Source: Caldilineaceae bacterium (GTDB taxonomy: Bacteria; Chloroflexota; Anaerolineae; Caldilineales; Caldilineaceae). Taken from it: 64,000 nt of DNA. Shown one piece after another: positions 9,655 through 18,178 of this stretch. The position numbers and the translations under genes were made by a program. Location of the stretch: the NCBI GenBank assembly GCA_022827195.1, contig JAJDTL010000002.1:62001-126000 (forward strand). Reading direction: 5' to 3'. The notes beneath the pieces are model-generated. The model was not told the DNA's origin. It did not search any database and saw nothing but the letters and a program-made list of their open reading frames with translations. Position 1 is the stretch's first letter. Every line of letters begins with the position of its first letter.

Positions 9655-9725
9655 CGAGAAGATTTGCAACCGGGTCGTGGGCGGGCGTCGGCACTGACCT
9701 GCATGAAACGGGCCAGCGACGACGG

Positions 9726-11057
9726 CTACCGCTGGGGATGGACGCTAAAGTACTGATGCAGCACCGACTCGACCAATCCACCGATCTCATAGGACTCCCA
9801 GCCGGGACTGCCCGCGAGGGAGAAGATGCAACCGCCGAGGACATACGAGTCCTGTTGCATCGCCTGGTCGTACCAGACCAGCTGCTCGGCATAGGCGCCC
9901 GGCCCCCAGGAGCCGAAGCCGTGCTGTGCCCAGTACTCCTGGAAGTGCTGCCATCCCAAAGCATTTGCAGGCCCTGGACGATTTGTAACGAGGCCGTCGA
10001 CACCCAATTCAGTCATTACCAGCGGAATTGCCCGGCCGGCAGGTATCAGGAACTGATTGTAGACCTGGCGGTACCGGAGGGTCAGCCAGCCGGTGTCATG
10101 CGGTCCCACACCGGGGTAGCGCCCGCGGCCGTCGCGGGTGGTATTGTAGTAGATGGTGGGCGCGGAGTACTCGTGCAGTCCCAACCAGCCGCCATGGGCC
10201 TGGGCTTCGGCGACTGCGGGCAGGAAATGGGGCCACATTTCCAGCGGGGGCTGACCCGTGCCGAAGTTGCCGATGACGCTGCGAAGGCCGGCCTGGGCGA
10301 GGAGACGCGTGCGTTCAGCCTCGAATTCGGCGAGGCGTTTGAACTCATCCGCGTTGCCTGCAACCGGCTCGTTGTAGGCTTCCCAGCCGTCGAAGTGGCG
10401 ACGGCGCTCCGGGTGGTCGGCCAAGGGCCAGAGGCGGTTGGCGTAGTCCTGCGCGGCGGCCCTGGCATTGAGGTTGTTCAGTTGCAGCTGGGGCAGGTCG
10501 ATGCGCCCGATGAGCTTGACCCGCGGGGCGGCCTCTTTTATCTGGCGCGCGAAGTTGAAGTCCAACTCCAACGTTTTGACGACTGCAACGCCGCCGGTGC
10601 GCAGAAGATTGAAGACGCTGGGATGATTGCGGGTGATGAACAGCCCCAACTTGCTTGGCGGACCGGGCGGAAAGGGGGTAACGGTCGGCGTTGGGGTGTT
10701 GGTCGGGACCGGCGTGTCGGTTGGGACCGGGGTTGCCGTCGGGTCGGGCGGCTGTGGCGTCGCTCTGGCGAGAGCAGAGCGAAATCCTCGCATTTCGACC
10801 CAAGGCAAATAACTGTGGTGGGCGTCAGGGGTGGTGGCCGACGCCGATAAGGAGGAGGCGTCAAGCGTTCCGCTGCCGTTCTTGCAGGCGCCCGCGAGCA
10901 CACCGAGGCCGACAACTGCGGCGCGCAGAAAGCGGCGTCGCGACCAAAGGGGCTGACTTCGACTTCGTGGTGGGGGTTCCGGCGAATCTTGAGAATTCGG
11001 TGCGGGACTGTCGTTCCCATTCGTGTGGGAAGAAGGGAAAGGTTTCTCTTTTGACAT
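9726..11057 (-). CDS. Tat-exported lipoprotein with a clan GH-A glycosidase-like domain
   Basis: The N-terminus contains a twin-arginine signal SRRRFLRA (39-46), a hydrophobic stretch, and a lipobox LAGAC with Cys58, so the protein should fold in the cytoplasm and be anchored outside. Residues about 98-130 form a Thr/Pro-rich spacer. The remainder looks like a (beta/alpha)8 barrel: E-A-Y-N-E-P carries the acid/base Glu of clan GH-A enzymes, and VMTELGVDG carries a candidate nucleophile Glu. Length is 443 residues from ATG 11057; the in-frame start 17 codons earlier lies inside the promoter. The substrate is unknown. Confidence 0.72.
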   Translation of the reverse strand: MSKEKPFPSSHTNGNDSPAPNSQDSPEPPPRSRSQPLWSRRRFLRAAVVGLGVLAGACKNGSGTLDASSLSASATTPDAHHSYLPWVEMRGFRSALARATPQPPDPTATPVPTDTPVPTNTPTPTVTPFPPGPPSKLGLFITRNHPSVFNLLRTGGVAVVKTLELDFNFARQIKEAAPRVKLIGRIDLPQLQLNNLNARAAAQDYANRLWPLADHPERRRHFDGWEAYNEPVAGNADEFKRLAEFEAERTRLLAQAGLRSVIGNFGTGQPPLEMWPHFLPAVAEAQAHGGWLGLHEYSAPTIYYNTTRDGRGRYPGVGPHDTGWLTLRYRQVYNQFLIPAGRAIPLVMTELGVDGLVTNRPGPANALGWQHFQEYWAQHGFGSWGPGAYAEQLVWYDQAMQQDSYVLGGCIFSLAGSPGWESYEIGGLVESVLHQYFSVHPQR

Positions 11058-11063
11058 GGGGAT

Positions 11064-11092
11064 ACTATAGCATCGACATCGCAGCAGTTCAA
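11064..11092 (-). promoter_or_regulatory. Promoter of the glycosidase-like lipoprotein, nearly leaderless
   Basis: Minus-strand TTGAAC (11087-11092), 17-base spacer, TATAGT (11064-11069). Start of transcription would fall at about 11057, which is the A of the ATG, so the mRNA should be leaderless. Confidence 0.6.
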
Positions 11093-11239
11093 AGTAGAGG
11101 GCGCACATTTCTCCGGATTGACGCGGCCTTACGCGCCGCGAATCAGCACTGTTCCGAACCGATCATGTCGTGACCGGGATGGATCCACGGCGTTGAAAAC
11201 GAAGAAACTTGAGGGTGCGCTTAAACCAGATTATACCGT

Positions 11240-11268
11240 TTGCCCATCGGAAAGAGTTCGGCTACAAT
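11240..11268 (+). promoter_or_regulatory. Promoter of the SelW-like selenoprotein gene
   Basis: TTGCCC (11240-11245), 17-base spacer, TACAAT (11263-11268). The predicted start near 11275 leaves about 53 bases of leader before the ATG, which has a good ribosome binding site (AGAGGAGAG, 11315-11323). Confidence 0.6.
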
Positions 11269-11327
11269 ATCGGCAGGGCAATCAACTTATCCGGCGCGGA
11301 GAAACCGCCTAGCCAGAGGAGAGAGCC

Positions 11328-11594
11328 ATGGAGAAGTACAAGGTCAGTATTGAATATTGCGTGCAATGAAACTACACGCCCCGAGCCGTCCGTGCGGCGG
11401 CCGACCTGTTGGAGAATTTCACGCCGGCGATTGAGAGCCTCAAGATGATCCCGTCGGGCGGCGGGCTTTTCGAGGTGCTTGCCAACGATACGGTAGTGTA
11501 CAGCAAGAAGGCTGAAGGCCGTCATGCGGAGGAGGGGGAGGTGCTCGGCCTCTTCTCGGAGGCTGTCGGCCTGGAGCCGGCACCTAGAGCATAG
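11328..11594 (+). CDS. SelW/Rdx-family selenoprotein with in-frame TGA (Sec14)
   Basis: Reading from ATG 11328, behind an AGAGGAGAG ribosome binding site, gives MEKYKVSIEYCVQ, then TGA at 11367-11369, then NYTPRAVRAAADLLENF and on in the same frame to the TAG at 11592. With TGA read as selenocysteine the product is 88 residues with the redox motif C11-V-Q-U14 in the exact place where SelT/SelW/SelH-family thioredoxin-like proteins carry CxxC or CxxU. The downstream part fits the family: IESLKMIPSGGGLFEV, the strand VVYSKK, and EGRHAEEGEVLGLF. A gene caller would split or shorten it to begin at 11409. Function is probably a small thiol redox protein. A promoter lies upstream and a strong terminator downstream, so it is monocistronic. 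No selA, selB, selC or selD lies in the window. Confidence 0.88.
11378..11401 (+). promoter_or_regulatory. Candidate bacterial SECIS hairpin
   Basis: Starting 9 bases after the in-frame TGA, GCCCCG (11378-11383) can pair with CGG-C-GGC (11395-11401) with one bulged C, leaving an 11-base apical loop that contains G residues. Position and size match bacterial SECIS elements, which lie within the coding sequence just after the UGA. Pairing was judged by eye. Confidence 0.5.
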
Positions 11595-11647
11595 GGCTAG
11601 TTCGAGCGCGGCGGCCGATTGCGCCGGCGCCTGAACACGCGAAGACG

Positions 11648-11687
11648 AAGCCCGCTGCAATGATGGTTGCGGCGGGCTTTCTATTGG
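11648..11687 (+). terminator. Rho-independent terminator of the SelW gene
   Basis: AAGCCCGCTGCAA pairs with TTGCGGCGGGCTT (one G-T pair) around a TGATGG loop, ending at 11680 and followed by TCTATT. It begins 54 bases after the SelW stop codon and also separates it from the convergent NIF3 gene. Confidence 0.85.
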
Positions 11688-11751
11688 GGGACCGGCCGGC
11701 GCACTGGCGGCCGGCAGTTCGTTCAATCTGCGCAAAGACCGGTCAGGCTGC

Positions 11752-12504
11752 TCAGAGACCGGTCGGGAGGTCTACGAACTCGAAGTCGACGTTGAATCGC
11801 TCGGCCAGATGTGCGCCGAGGGCCTGTACGCCAACAGTTTCGGATGTGTAGTGGCCGCCGTAGAGGAGATTGATGCCTGCGTTGACGGCTTCGTAGTATT
11901 GGGAATGGCTGGTCTCGCCGGTGATATAGGCATCGCAGCCGAGGCCGGCCGCGTCGGCGATCTTGTCGGCGCCGAAGCCGCTGAGAATGCCGACCTTTTT
12001 GACCAGGGCCGGGCCCTCGGCCTGAACGAGGCGCGGCATCCCCACCCGTTCCCGGTAACGATCTACAAGCTCATCAAAAGGGAGCGGCACTTCGCACTCA
12101 GCGAGGACTGCGAGCGGCGTGCCCTTGACGTTGGCCCACCAGTCAGTGACGATCAGGCCGAGACGCCGCGCCAGTTCGGCGTTGTTGCCCCACTGCGGAT
12201 GTGCGTCGAGTGCAAGGTGGGCGGCATAGAGGTTGAGGTCGTGCTCGACGAAGGCGCGCACGAGGCGGCCGTAGCTGCCTACAAGCGGCTTCGCCCCGCC
12301 CCAGAAAATGCCGTGATGCACCAGCATCAGGTCGGCGCTCCGGTCAAGCGCAGCCTGCACGCAGGGTTGGTGCGCGTCGACCAGGCCGATGATCTTGTCA
12401 ACCTGCGGGCGCCCTTCGATCTGTAAGCCCTGCGGACCGTAGTCGGCGACCTCGTTGATGCGCAGTGTGTCGTCAAGATAGCGGACCAGCTCGTCTCTTT
12501 GCAT
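11752..12504 (-). CDS. NIF3-family dinuclear metal protein (YbgI/GTP cyclohydrolase I type 2-like)
   Basis: A 250-residue protein with the whole NIF3 pattern: [10 protein letters not shown] supplies the first metal histidines, [12 protein letters not shown] the next, and the C-terminal [29 protein letters not shown] supplies the remaining Glu/His ligands. Family members are toroidal hexamers with two metal ions per subunit, and their physiological reaction is uncertain despite the cyclohydrolase name. ATG 12504 follows AGGAAAAGG. Convergent with the selenoprotein gene; a DUF951 gene lies 54 bases upstream on the same strand. Confidence 0.92.
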   Translation of the reverse strand: MQRDELVRYLDDTLRINEVADYGPQGLQIEGRPQVDKIIGLVDAHQPCVQAALDRSADLMLVHHGIFWGGAKPLVGSYGRLVRAFVEHDLNLYAAHLALDAHPQWGNNAELARRLGLIVTDWWANVKGTPLAVLAECEVPLPFDELVDRYRERVGMPRLVQAEGPALVKKVGILSGFGADKIADAAGLGCDAYITGETSHSQYYEAVNAGINLLYGGHYTSETVGVQALGAHLAERFNVDFEFVDLPTGL

Positions 12505-12558
12505 CGACCTTTTCCTCTATTGACGTAAGCAAAACTTGGAAAGCCTGGTTGCGAGTTT

Positions 12559-12804
12559 TCACTCCTCGCCGTTCCCGTGACCGTCATTCAGTTCTATCTC
12601 AGCCTCCGGACTGCGGCGTACGAATTTCCTCACGCCGCGGGCGAATCTGCGCCGGGGGAGAAGCACGCGCCGGCCGCACACCTGGCACAGAAGGCCGATG
12701 TCGGCGCCGACGCGCACGATTTCCCACTGATCGCCGCCGCATGGATGGGCCTTGCGCATCTGCACGACATCGCCCGTGTAGAGTTTTTCGTTGATGGCGA
12801 GCAT
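12559..12804 (-). CDS. DUF951-family small protein
   Basis: An 81-residue protein matching the short DUF951 family: [20 protein letters not shown], then [20 protein letters not shown]. The conserved C-G and C-x-x-C cysteines suggest a small zinc-binding fold. The C-terminal tail after residue 60 is charged and variable. The function of the family is unknown; in Firmicutes it is commonly encoded near chromosome replication or ribosome genes. Likely in one transcription unit with the downstream NIF3 gene. Confidence 0.85.
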   Translation of the reverse strand: MLAINEKLYTGDVVQMRKAHPCGGDQWEIVRVGADIGLLCQVCGRRVLLPRRRFARGVRKFVRRSPEAEIELNDGHGNGEE

Positions 12805-12889
12805 GGGGCTGACATCCCCAGGTACCGTATGGTTCCTATGAACTCTTGACTATGCGCCGCGCGGGCCCAGGGGGTCGAGGCGCGACCGG

Positions 12890-14137
12890 CTAACCGGCAA
12901 CCGTTGCCGCGGGGCGTGTATCGGCCGTGCTTACGCTGCTGCGCAGGAGCCCGCCGAGTGCCAGCACGAAACTGAGAAGGTAGACGATCCAGCCGAGAAC
13001 CGGGATCCGCCCCAGAATGACGATCAGCAATGTGCCCAGCAGCAGCAGATAGAAGGGCGCGCGGTCCCCGCCCATCCGTCGCCCGATGGCTTCGCCCAGC
13101 CAGTAGCCGGTGAGGAGCGGGCTGAAGAACCAGACCAGAGCGGAGGCAGAGACGAGGAAAACGAACATGGCGACTGCTGGAAGCACGCCCCAGAGAGCAG
13201 CGGTGAATAGGACGAGTATGACCGACGCGATAGGAATGAAGATGAGCAGGGCCGCGGCGATCAGGCCGTAAACGCCGGTTTGGAGCGGGTTTGCGCGGAT
13301 TGCCGCCGCCGGACGGAGCAGCGTGTTGGGCCGGAAACGGAGGAGCAGCCATCCAAGAATGACGACGCCGATGACAATGGCGGCGGTTCTAAGGACCCAA
13401 CGGATGAAGGCGCCGACAATTGAACCGCCAACGTCTTCGTCGGGTTCCTGGGCTTCAAAGCTGATGTCGCGGGCGATACCGGAGGGGAGTTCGAGCGGCT
13501 CGGCAGCGGTGTACTTGAGCTCGCCGCCGATACGAGCGGCATCATCGATATCAAACTCACCGGCCTGGATGTTGGCATCGCCGGCAATCACGCCTGCGAA
13601 GTCGAGCGCGCCCATGCCGCCGAAAAAATCGCCTCCGATCGAGCCGGAGATGTCGGCGCCGCCGGCAAAGGCGAAGAGATCACCGCCGACTTCGCCGCTG
13701 ATGCGGAGCCCTTGCTCGATGGAAGGGAATTCGGCGTCGAAAGAGAAGTCAAAGGGACCTCCTCCACCGGCCACAATGGCATCATCCCCGACCAGCCCGG
13801 AGATTTCGACACCGCCAGCCGCGACGCGCAAGTCGTCCAACACAACGCCCGCGACAACGATGCTGCTACCTCCCGCCCAAAGGTCGCCTTCGATGACCCC
13901 AGTCGGCCCGATCTCTATATATTGAGCTCCTGCGATCAGGTCTCCCTTTACGATGCCGTTGATGTAAATCTCGTTGGCGCCGACGTATAGATCGTCATCG
14001 ACTACTTCACCCTGGGAGACCGTGTACACTTCTTCGCCCGCCAGTTCGGCAGAGAGTGCCGCGCTTGAGACGGCAACGGCCAGAAACACAACGAGTGTCA
14101 ACACAAGCCAGCGGTTGGCGGCTTTTCCTGAGATCAT
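12890..14137 (-). CDS. Bactofilin-like beta-helix membrane protein
   Basis: A 415-residue protein. A signal-anchor or cleavable signal lies at residues 8-30 (VLTLVVFLAVAVSSAALSA). It is followed by about 190 residues of a short repeating pattern, G-D-L/I-x-A-G-x-x-x-x-I-x-G-x-V-x-G-D, typical of the right-handed beta-helix of bactofilins and polymer-forming DUF583 proteins. The C-terminal 170 residues contain four or five membrane helices. Unlike cytosolic bactofilins, this arrangement would place the helix outside. ATG 14137 has AGGGG 8 bases upstream; a GTG one codon earlier is equally possible. No partner gene is obvious. Confidence 0.75.
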   Translation of the reverse strand: MISGKAANRWLVLTLVVFLAVAVSSAALSAELAGEEVYTVSQGEVVDDDLYVGANEIYINGIVKGDLIAGAQYIEIGPTGVIEGDLWAGGSSIVVAGVVLDDLRVAAGGVEISGLVGDDAIVAGGGGPFDFSFDAEFPSIEQGLRISGEVGGDLFAFAGGADISGSIGGDFFGGMGALDFAGVIAGDANIQAGEFDIDDAARIGGELKYTAAEPLELPSGIARDISFEAQEPDEDVGGSIVGAFIRWVLRTAAIVIGVVILGWLLLRFRPNTLLRPAAAIRANPLQTGVYGLIAAALLIFIPIASVILVLFTAALWGVLPAVAMFVFLVSASALVWFFSPLLTGYWLGEAIGRRMGGDRAPFYLLLLGTLLIVILGRIPVLGWIVYLLSFVLALGGLLRSSVSTADTRPAATVAG

Positions 14138-14316
14138 CACATTCGCCCCTTAGGTCTCCCGAAGTCATGCGCTGTAGAACCGAAGAAATCGCTTCGATCG
14201 TACACTATGCCATGAATCAGCCCAAGTTTCGCGCTTTGTCAGAGCCGGGGGCAATGGGAAATGTATGCCTCTGCCGTTACGGGATAGGAGGCGAAGTGTC
14301 GGGGGCGTTGGCGGCA

Positions 14317-15198
14317 TCAACCGTGATAGACGACGTTGTGGAACAGGTCGGGTTCCTGGTAGGCGCTGGGCGCGGGAAAGGCGCGCGTGTAGCTTTCGTA
14401 GCGGGAGAGACGTCGGCGCAGCGGTCTGGGCAGCGCGCGCAATGTGGAGGGGCCGCCGCTGTACTGGCTGGCATGGGCGCGGCTGGCGCGTTCCTTTTGG
14501 TCGAGAAAGGCGTCCACGTCGATGCGGGCGTGGATGGGCGTTTCCCAGCCGGCGATCTGGACGAGGTCGACGTCCTCGTTGCGGCCCACTTTGCGGGGGT
14601 TGCGGCCGGTCAACTGCATGAATTTGACGATCCAACGCAGCATGCGCTTGTCAAAACAGGTGTAGTAGAGCTTTTGGGGTCGGTGCGGCGGCATTTGTGC
14701 GCCTGCCGGGGACGCGGGCGCTGCGATCTCCTGGCCAGCGGCATAGAAGGCAACGGTGGCCGCTTCGCAGCAGCGGACGTGATCGGGATGTCCGTAGCCG
14801 CCGTAGGGATCGTGGGTGATCACGACATGGGGCGTCAGACGTCGAATATAGTCGACCAATTCGAGCGCCAGGCTTTGGACCGGCTGCTGCACGAGCGCCC
14901 TGGGATGGTCGTTGTCGGGCGAGCCGCGCATGCCGCTGTCGCGGTAAGGCAGATTCCAGATGCTGGTGATGCCGAGATGGACGGCAGCGCGGGCCAGCTC
15001 TTCGCTGCGTTCCTGGGCCAGGGTGCGATTGTCCTGGCGGCGGTGGCTTTCGTTGACGGTGCCGGCGTCGCCGTCGGTTGCGATGATGACATGCACCTGC
15101 ACGCCCTGTGCGGCGTAACGCGCCAGCGTTCCGCCCGGCCCAAAGCTCTCGTCGTCGGGATGGGCAAATACGCCCAAAAGGGTTCGTAGACGGTTCAT
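14317..15198 (-). CDS. PIG-L/LmbE-family deacetylase
   Basis: A 293-residue zinc-dependent de-N-acetylase. The zinc motif AHPDDE is at 12-17, with a second ligand set in HPDH near 147 preceded by THDPYGGYG. The family includes MshB, Mca and PIG-L, which remove acetyl groups from GlcNAc-type or bacillithiol/mycothiol-type substrates; nothing in the neighbourhood identifies the substrate. Encoded 33 bases downstream of the spermidine-synthase-like gene and probably co-transcribed with it. Confidence 0.9.
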   Translation of the reverse strand: MNRLRTLLGVFAHPDDESFGPGGTLARYAAQGVQVHVIIATDGDAGTVNESHRRQDNRTLAQERSEELARAAVHLGITSIWNLPYRDSGMRGSPDNDHPRALVQQPVQSLALELVDYIRRLTPHVVITHDPYGGYGHPDHVRCCEAATVAFYAAGQEIAAPASPAGAQMPPHRPQKLYYTCFDKRMLRWIVKFMQLTGRNPRKVGRNEDVDLVQIAGWETPIHARIDVDAFLDQKERASRAHASQYSGGPSTLRALPRPLRRRLSRYESYTRAFPAPSAYQEPDLFHNVVYHG

Positions 15199-15231
15199 TT
15201 GAAATGGCTTACTCCATTCGTCATTGCAGGC

Positions 15232-16839
15232 TCAGGCTGATTGTGCCGCAGGCAGCAGCTGCCCATGCGGCTGTGCTCTGGCGCGTAAGAAGCCCCAGAT
15301 GATGCGGTGCACCAGTTGTTCAACCGGCGCGCGGTCGTCGGTAAAAACGGGCGTGCCGGCGGGTGGCTGCGCGGCCCGGACGCGGGACAGACTCTGCCCG
15401 GCAAACTGGCGGAACTCGGGCGGGAGAGATAGGGGCAGCGTGGCGACGTTGGCGGCAAAGGCGGCCTGTGACGTCGGCTGGACGGCGGCGACGACGAGGG
15501 AGTTGCCCAGGTCATCGGGCGGCCCCGGTTCGTCCACGACCAGCACAGAGGGAAAGACCTCTGCCAGGGTCGCGGCGAGCGCGTCGACGAGAGCGAAGTC
15601 TGTCGCCGAGCGGCCGACGTTTATCGCCAGCACGCCCTGTTCGGTCATATGCGCCCGCGCCAGGCGAAAGAACTCGACCGTGGTGAGGTGGAATGGAATG
15701 TAGGGCGGCCGGTAGGCGTCGACCAGGACGATGTCGAAGCGCACGTCGTCCGGCTGCTCCTGAAGCCAGCGCCGACCGTCGGCCGCAACAGCCGTCAGAT
15801 TGGGTTGGGTCATACCGAAGTAACGGCGCCCGATCTCGATGATCTGGGGGTCGAGCTCGACGCCGACGGTTTCAACGGCACCGTAGACCTGGTTGAAGAG
15901 ATTGGGCGCTGTTCCGGCGGCGAGGCCTATGACAAGGACCCGCTCGTGGGCTGCTGGCGGGCCTTGGGGACGAAAGAGAGGCGCCAGCAGAAAATAGTCC
16001 CAGATGCCGTGGCTGAGCAGGCTGTCGGGATGGTAAACGCTGTGGAGACCAACGCCTTCGTTGAGCTGGAGATGGCGTTCGCTGCCCCATGCCCTCACTA
16101 CGATATAGTTGTAGAGAGATTCGTCTTCATATAGAATTGGGCTGTCGTTCTGGCTGTCCCATTGGGCGCGCACGCTGCCCGGATCGAGCATTGCCAGCGT
16201 CAACGTAGCCCCGAGAGCCAGCAAAGAGAACCCGGAGAGCCGCCGGCTGCGCTTGTTGACCAGCGCGGTCAGGAGGGTGACGGTCAGGAGCCAGCAGGCG
16301 AGCAGGTAGAAGCTCCAGCGTGTGCCGTAGACGGGGATCAGCCACAGGACCGGCAGGAAAGTGCCGACAATGCTGCCGCAGGTTGCGATGGCGTAGAGCC
16401 GGCCGGCGACGCGTCCCGTCTGCTGCAGGTCGGAGACTGCCAGACGGACGGCCCACGGGCTGACTGCGCCGAGCAGGATGACGGGCAGGCTGAAGAGCAG
16501 CAGGACGACGAAGAGCGAGCCCGCGAGCAGACCGGGCAGGTAGTCATTGAGCCCGATGACGGCCAGGCGCAGCACAGGGGGGCTGATGACCGGCGTCAGG
16601 GCGACGCCGAGACCGGCCAAAGCGGCGAGGGTGAGAAGACCGCCGAGGCTAGGGAAGCGGTCGGCCAGTTTGCCGCCCAGCCAGGCACCCACGGCCAGGT
16701 AGAGCAGGATCAGGCCGATCACTGCCGCCCATACGATCTGGCTGTTGCCGAACCAGGGTTCCAGCAGACGGGCGGCGCTCAGTTCGACGCCCAGGGTGAC
16801 TGCGCCCGCGGTGAAGACGAGCAGCGAGAGAGATTTCAT
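15232..16839 (-). CDS. Membrane-fused spermidine-synthase-like methyltransferase-fold protein
   Basis: The first 240 residues contain seven or eight membrane helices (for example AWLGGKLADRFPSLGG between the second and third, an MFS-like loop), followed by a soluble Rossmann domain with VLVIGLAAGTAPN (about 305-317) and the acidic VGVELDP. These match the fused MFS/spermidine synthase family. Typical SpeE substrate residues cannot be verified by eye, so polyamine synthesis should not be assumed. Length is 535 residues. An in-frame TGA a few codons upstream fixes the ATG at 16839. Confidence 0.82.
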   Translation of the reverse strand: MKSLSLLVFTAGAVTLGVELSAARLLEPWFGNSQIVWAAVIGLILLYLAVGAWLGGKLADRFPSLGGLLTLAALAGLGVALTPVISPPVLRLAVIGLNDYLPGLLAGSLFVVLLLFSLPVILLGAVSPWAVRLAVSDLQQTGRVAGRLYAIATCGSIVGTFLPVLWLIPVYGTRWSFYLLACWLLTVTLLTALVNKRSRRLSGFSLLALGATLTLAMLDPGSVRAQWDSQNDSPILYEDESLYNYIVVRAWGSERHLQLNEGVGLHSVYHPDSLLSHGIWDYFLLAPLFRPQGPPAAHERVLVIGLAAGTAPNLFNQVYGAVETVGVELDPQIIEIGRRYFGMTQPNLTAVAADGRRWLQEQPDDVRFDIVLVDAYRPPYIPFHLTTVEFFRLARAHMTEQGVLAINVGRSATDFALVDALAATLAEVFPSVLVVDEPGPPDDLGNSLVVAAVQPTSQAAFAANVATLPLSLPPEFRQFAGQSLSRVRAAQPPAGTPVFTDDRAPVEQLVHRIIWGFLRARAQPHGQLLPAAQSA

Positions 16840-16887
16840 AGGGGAGCGGTGTCAGACCTGCGGCGACCTCCTCGGAACTGTTTTCAC

Positions 16888-16896
16888 AGTATAGCA
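16888..16896 (-). promoter_or_regulatory. Extended -10 promoter of the spermidine-synthase-like/PIG-L unit
   Basis: Minus-strand TGC-TATACT, an extended -10 element. The -35 region is poor. Transcription would start about 42 bases before the ATG. Confidence 0.5.
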
Positions 16897-17017
16897 TATT
16901 GAATGCGGCGAAGGAGAGAGGCTGGATGCAGCTGGCCGGCGCGTGTTGGGAAGCGCGAATGGGGACGCGAGCGAGTGCTCCCCGCAACTTCGCTCCTTTC
17001 GGAAGAGGGGGTTCGCG

Positions 17018-18106
17018 ATGAGCACTTCAGGCTCACAGAGCGACGCGGCGGCGCCTTCGGCGATCGGCCCGATCGCGCTCTTCGGGTCGGGGGAGACCGC
17101 GCCGGGCGCGCACCGCATCCACGAACGGGTGATGCGCCGGCTGGCGGCGCCGGTAGAGGTTGCCATATTGGAGACGCCGGCCGGTTTTGAGCTGAACTCG
17201 CCCGCGGTGGCGGGCAAGGTCGGCGCCTACCTTGAGCGCCATTTGCGCAACTATTCTCCCCAGGTTTCGATTGTGCCAGCGCGCAAGCGCGGCACCGATT
17301 TCGATCCCGACGACCCCGGGCTGGCAACGGCGCTCTTCGAGAGCGACTATCTCTTTATGGGGCCGGGCAGCCCCTCCTACACGGTGCGGCAGCTGCGCGA
17401 CAGCTACGCCTGGCATGCGCTGCGCGCGCGTCACCGGCTGGGGGCTGCCATCTGTTTTTCGAGCGCCACGACGGTGGCGTCGGGCCGCTACGCGCTGCCG
17501 GTCTACGAGATCTACAAGGTCGGCCAGGACCTGCACTGGATCGACGGCCTCGCCTTTTTCAGCGATTTCGGGCTGCGGTTGAGCGTAGTTCCCCATTGGA
17601 ACAACAACGACGGCGGGCAGGAGCTGGACACGAGCCGCTGCTACATGGGGCTGCCGCGTTTCGCTGAGCTTTTGGAACTGCTGCCGGCGGACGTGACGGT
17701 GCTGGGCATCGACGAGAACACGGGCGTGGTGATTGAGCCGTCTGCTGGCGAGTGTGAGCTTGTGGGCCAGGGCGGCGCGACGGTGCTGTCGACTACAGGG
17801 GAGCAGGTTTTTGGCAAGGGTACCCGCTTTCCCGTTACAGCCTTGGGAGATTGGCGAATGCCCGCGTCGGCGCAGGAGGGCATTCCCGATGCGATATGGC
17901 AGCGGGCGTGCGCCCTTCAGTCCGCGAGCGATGAGGCGGCGAAGGAGCCGACGCCGCAGTCGATATTAGAGCTGGCGGAGCAGCGTCAGGCTGCGCGTGC
18001 CGAGCGAGACTGGGCTGTGGCTGACGCGCTGCGCGATGAGATTGCAGCGCAAGGGTGGCAGGTCCACGACACGCCGGAGGGGCCGCGATTGGAGAGGGTG
18101 GCGTAG
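17018..18106 (+). CDS. Peptidase S51/GATase1-like protein with a CysRS-like C-terminal tail
   Basis: From the ATG at 17018 (ribosome binding site GAGGGGG 7 bases upstream) the product has 362 residues. Residues 15-290 look like the class-I glutamine amidotransferase/S51 peptidase fold: PIALFGSGE at 18-26, LFMGPGSPSYTVRQLRD, a nucleophile-elbow region ICFSSATT, and VPHWNNNDGG. The canonical cyanophycinase GxSAG is not intact. The last 45 residues (ILELAEQRQAARAERDWAVAD...HDTPEGP) closely follow the end of the cysteinyl-tRNA synthetase encoded at 35195-36607 ([12 protein letters not shown]...EDTPDGT). Catalysis and substrate are unknown. Confidence 0.75.
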   Translation: MSTSGSQSDAAAPSAIGPIALFGSGETAPGAHRIHERVMRRLAAPVEVAILETPAGFELNSPAVAGKVGAYLERHLRNYSPQVSIVPARKRGTDFDPDDPGLATALFESDYLFMGPGSPSYTVRQLRDSYAWHALRARHRLGAAICFSSATTVASGRYALPVYEIYKVGQDLHWIDGLAFFSDFGLRLSVVPHWNNNDGGQELDTSRCYMGLPRFAELLELLPADVTVLGIDENTGVVIEPSAGECELVGQGGATVLSTTGEQVFGKGTRFPVTALGDWRMPASAQEGIPDAIWQRACALQSASDEAAKEPTPQSILELAEQRQAARAERDWAVADALRDEIAAQGWQVHDTPEGPRLERVA

Positions 18107-18178
18107 GTGGGTTCCAGCAGTTGCGCTCCACCTTTGAGTGCTTCGCAACGCCGTCCGGTTAAATTGCGAGCGACTTGC

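Noticed and set aside
14056-15189. A 377-codon plus-strand frame opposite the PIG-L gene
   Set aside because: It is antisense to a protein with intact zinc-site motifs.
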